Shown here piece by piece: positions 62,951-64,000 of a stretch of 64,000 bases of DNA. Position 1 is the first letter of the stretch. Every line of letters begins with the position of its first letter. The notes below the pieces were generated by a model. That model ran no database searches, was not told the DNA's origin, and saw only the letters and a program-made list of their open reading frames with translations. The stretch lies in the NCBI GenBank assembly GCA_002352425.1, contig DEIK01000118.1:62001-126000 (forward strand), in the 5' to 3' direction. A program made the position numbers and the translations under genes. The DNA comes from Rhodobacteraceae bacterium UBA2776 (GTDB lineage Bacteria > Pseudomonadota > Alphaproteobacteria > Rhodobacterales > Rhodobacteraceae).

Positions 62951-63852
62951 GACCCGCTCCTTTGCCTTTCGGCGCGGGTGAACCGCGCATAAAGCAACAT
63001 GTTGCAGATCACAAAGATCAGCAGGATCGCCGCCACAGCCGAGCCAAACGGCCAGTTACGCGCGGTGGAGAATTGGAATTGCACCAATGTGCCAAGCATC
63101 AGGTTTTTCGCGCCACCCAGCATATCAACTGTGATGAAGTCGCCCATGCAGGGGATAAACACCAGGATCGCACCCGCCGCGATTCCGGGACCTGTCAGGG
63201 GGATCACGACGTGGCGAATAGCGCCCCACTTGTTGGAGTAAAGATCAGCCGCCGCCTCGACCAATCTAAAGTCCAGCTTTTCCAAACTGGCATAGATCGG
63301 CAGCACCATCAGCGGCAGATAGGTATATGTCAGGCCCAACACCACGGCCCCGGGCGAGTATAGCAAGCCCAGCGATCCATCTGCATCCAGAACACCCAAA
63401 AACCGAAGCGGCGCGTCAATTACACCACCGCGACCAAGGATCAAAAGCCATGCAAAAATACGGATCAGCATGTTTGTCCAAAACGGCAATGTCACCAGAA
63501 AAATCAGCAGGTTCCGGCGCCGCTCATTTTGGCGGGCAATGTAATAGGCAACCGGAAAGCCGACCAAAACCGTGACCACTGTGGCGATGCCAGCCAGCAA
63601 CAAAGAGCGCCCAATGATCACCAGATAAGAGGGATCAAACACCAGATTTTCGTCGAAATCTGTCTCAAACAATATCTGTTGATAGGCTGCAAATGAAACG
63701 TTCGGATGCACCCCGCCGTAGACGTTTTGTTCCATGAACGAAATGCCGATCATGATGCAAAGCGGGATCATCATGAAAATCCCGATGATCAGATAGGTCG
63801 GGCTGAGCGCCAACCAACGGGTGCGTGCGCTTTTTTCAAACGCTGTGCTCAT
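62947..63852 (-). CDS. polyamine ABC transporter permease (PotB/PotH-like)
   Basis: 301 residues, six transmembrane segments. WLALSPTYLIIGIFMMIPLC at the start, YYIARQNERRRNLLIFLVTLPFWTNMLIRIFAW, and the EAA loop VEAAADLYSNKWGAIRHVVIPL. ATGA overlap with the ATPase gene at its start and with the second permease at its end. Confidence 0.94.
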   Translation of the reverse strand: MSTAFEKSARTRWLALSPTYLIIGIFMMIPLCIMIGISFMEQNVYGGVHPNVSFAAYQQILFETDFDENLVFDPSYLVIIGRSLLLAGIATVVTVLVGFPVAYYIARQNERRRNLLIFLVTLPFWTNMLIRIFAWLLILGRGGVIDAPLRFLGVLDADGSLGLLYSPGAVVLGLTYTYLPLMVLPIYASLEKLDFRLVEAAADLYSNKWGAIRHVVIPLTGPGIAAGAILVFIPCMGDFITVDMLGGAKNLMLGTLVQFQFSTARNWPFGSAVAAILLIFVICNMLLYARFTRAERQRSGS

Positions 63853-64000
63853 GAGGTCAGTTCCGCGAGGGTGTCGGCGGCGAAATCTATGCCGACACTG
63901 TCGCCAATCGCCATCTCTTTGCGCCCCAGTTCATCCCTGCTGGAATAGCGCGATTTGATCAAAGTGCCGTCATTCAGTTCCATCGAATAAATCGAAGTGC
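63849..64000 (-). CDS. polyamine ABC transporter ATPase, C-terminal end (partial)
   Basis: The last 49 codons of a gene entering from the right edge. The sequence IYSMELNDGTLIKSRYSSRD and RKEMAIGDSVGIDF is the TOBE_2 domain typical of PotA/PotG. Stop overlaps the PotB/H-like ATG (ATGA). Confidence 0.85.
   Translation of the reverse strand, partial: TSIYSMELNDGTLIKSRYSSRDELGRKEMAIGDSVGIDFAADTLAELTS

Noticed and set aside
1..64000. Defence system, prophage, integron or insertion sequence
   Set aside because: No integrase, transposase, restriction, toxin-antitoxin or phage structural gene was recognised on either strand; the RecD-like helicase and comM are ordinary chromosomal genes.

Overview
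The window is ordinary chromosome from an alphaproteobacterium, most likely a Roseobacter-group member of Rhodobacterales. This is inferred from a mid-50s G+C look, the ethylmalonyl-CoA pathway pair (ccr and ecm), TIGR02186/TauE, YtoQ, NnrU, DUF1244 and the glnD-murJ-trpS and rsmI-yraN-gshB neighbourhoods. I see no prophage, insertion sequence, CRISPR array, rRNA or tRNA. Coding density is high: the longest gene-free stretches are about 190-240 bases, and none exceeds 300.

Layout. 1-3.5 kb: start of a leftward gene, SH3-domain exported protein, cation efflux protein, M3 peptidase. 3.6-5.2 kb: amino-acid ABC permease and binding protein with no ATPase gene beside them. 5.3-8 kb: ThiF/MoeB-like protein with a membrane N-terminus, dut, coaBC. 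8.1-9.7 kb: cobU and a phosphatase, then a small secreted phospholipase A2-like protein. 9.9-15.4 kb: GST with a cysteine-rich tail, comM, an esterase, gshB, yraN, rsmI. 15.5-22.8 kb: LpoA-like lipoprotein, glnD, murJ, a rhomboid-like protein without catalytic residues, trpS. 22.9-26.5 kb: cupin, branched-chain aminotransferase, Usp, Nfu scaffold, tsaB, rimI. 26.7-31.4 kb: a complete BMP-family (nucleoside-type) ABC importer. 31.4-35.4 kb: TauE/SafE plus TIGR02186, SDR, RecD-like helicase. 35.6-40.6 kb: ccr, PlsB-like acyltransferase, ecm. 40.6-47.5 kb: RTX protein, Lrp regulator divergent from ald, MsrQ-like protein, mscL, GST, and a GMC oxidoreductase broken by a frameshift. 47.5-54.4 kb: ytoQ, pheT, ASCH protein, pheS, rplT, rpmI, small membrane protein, pyk. 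54.5-58.5 kb: formylglutamate amidohydrolase, CHM isomerase, DUF1244, lipoprotein, NnrU, 2OG oxygenase, flavodoxin-fold reductase. 58.6-64 kb: polyamine uptake and catabolism (class III aminotransferase, acetylpolyamine amidohydrolase, Pot-type transporter, cut at the right edge).

Non-coding structure is the least routine part. A roughly 32-base element occurs four times at gene ends, one copy exactly filling the gap between two convergent stop codons and another forming the 3' end of the broken GMC gene. A 40-base near-perfect palindrome lies between ccr and the helicase gene. A 19-base motif is shared just upstream of ccr and ecm. A SoxR/MerR-type promoter with a 19-base spacer precedes the flavodoxin-fold reductase although no MerR-family gene is in view. 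I found no obvious wholly new multi-gene system; the best novelty candidates are the PLA2-like secreted protein, the dispersed repeat and the shared ccr/ecm site.
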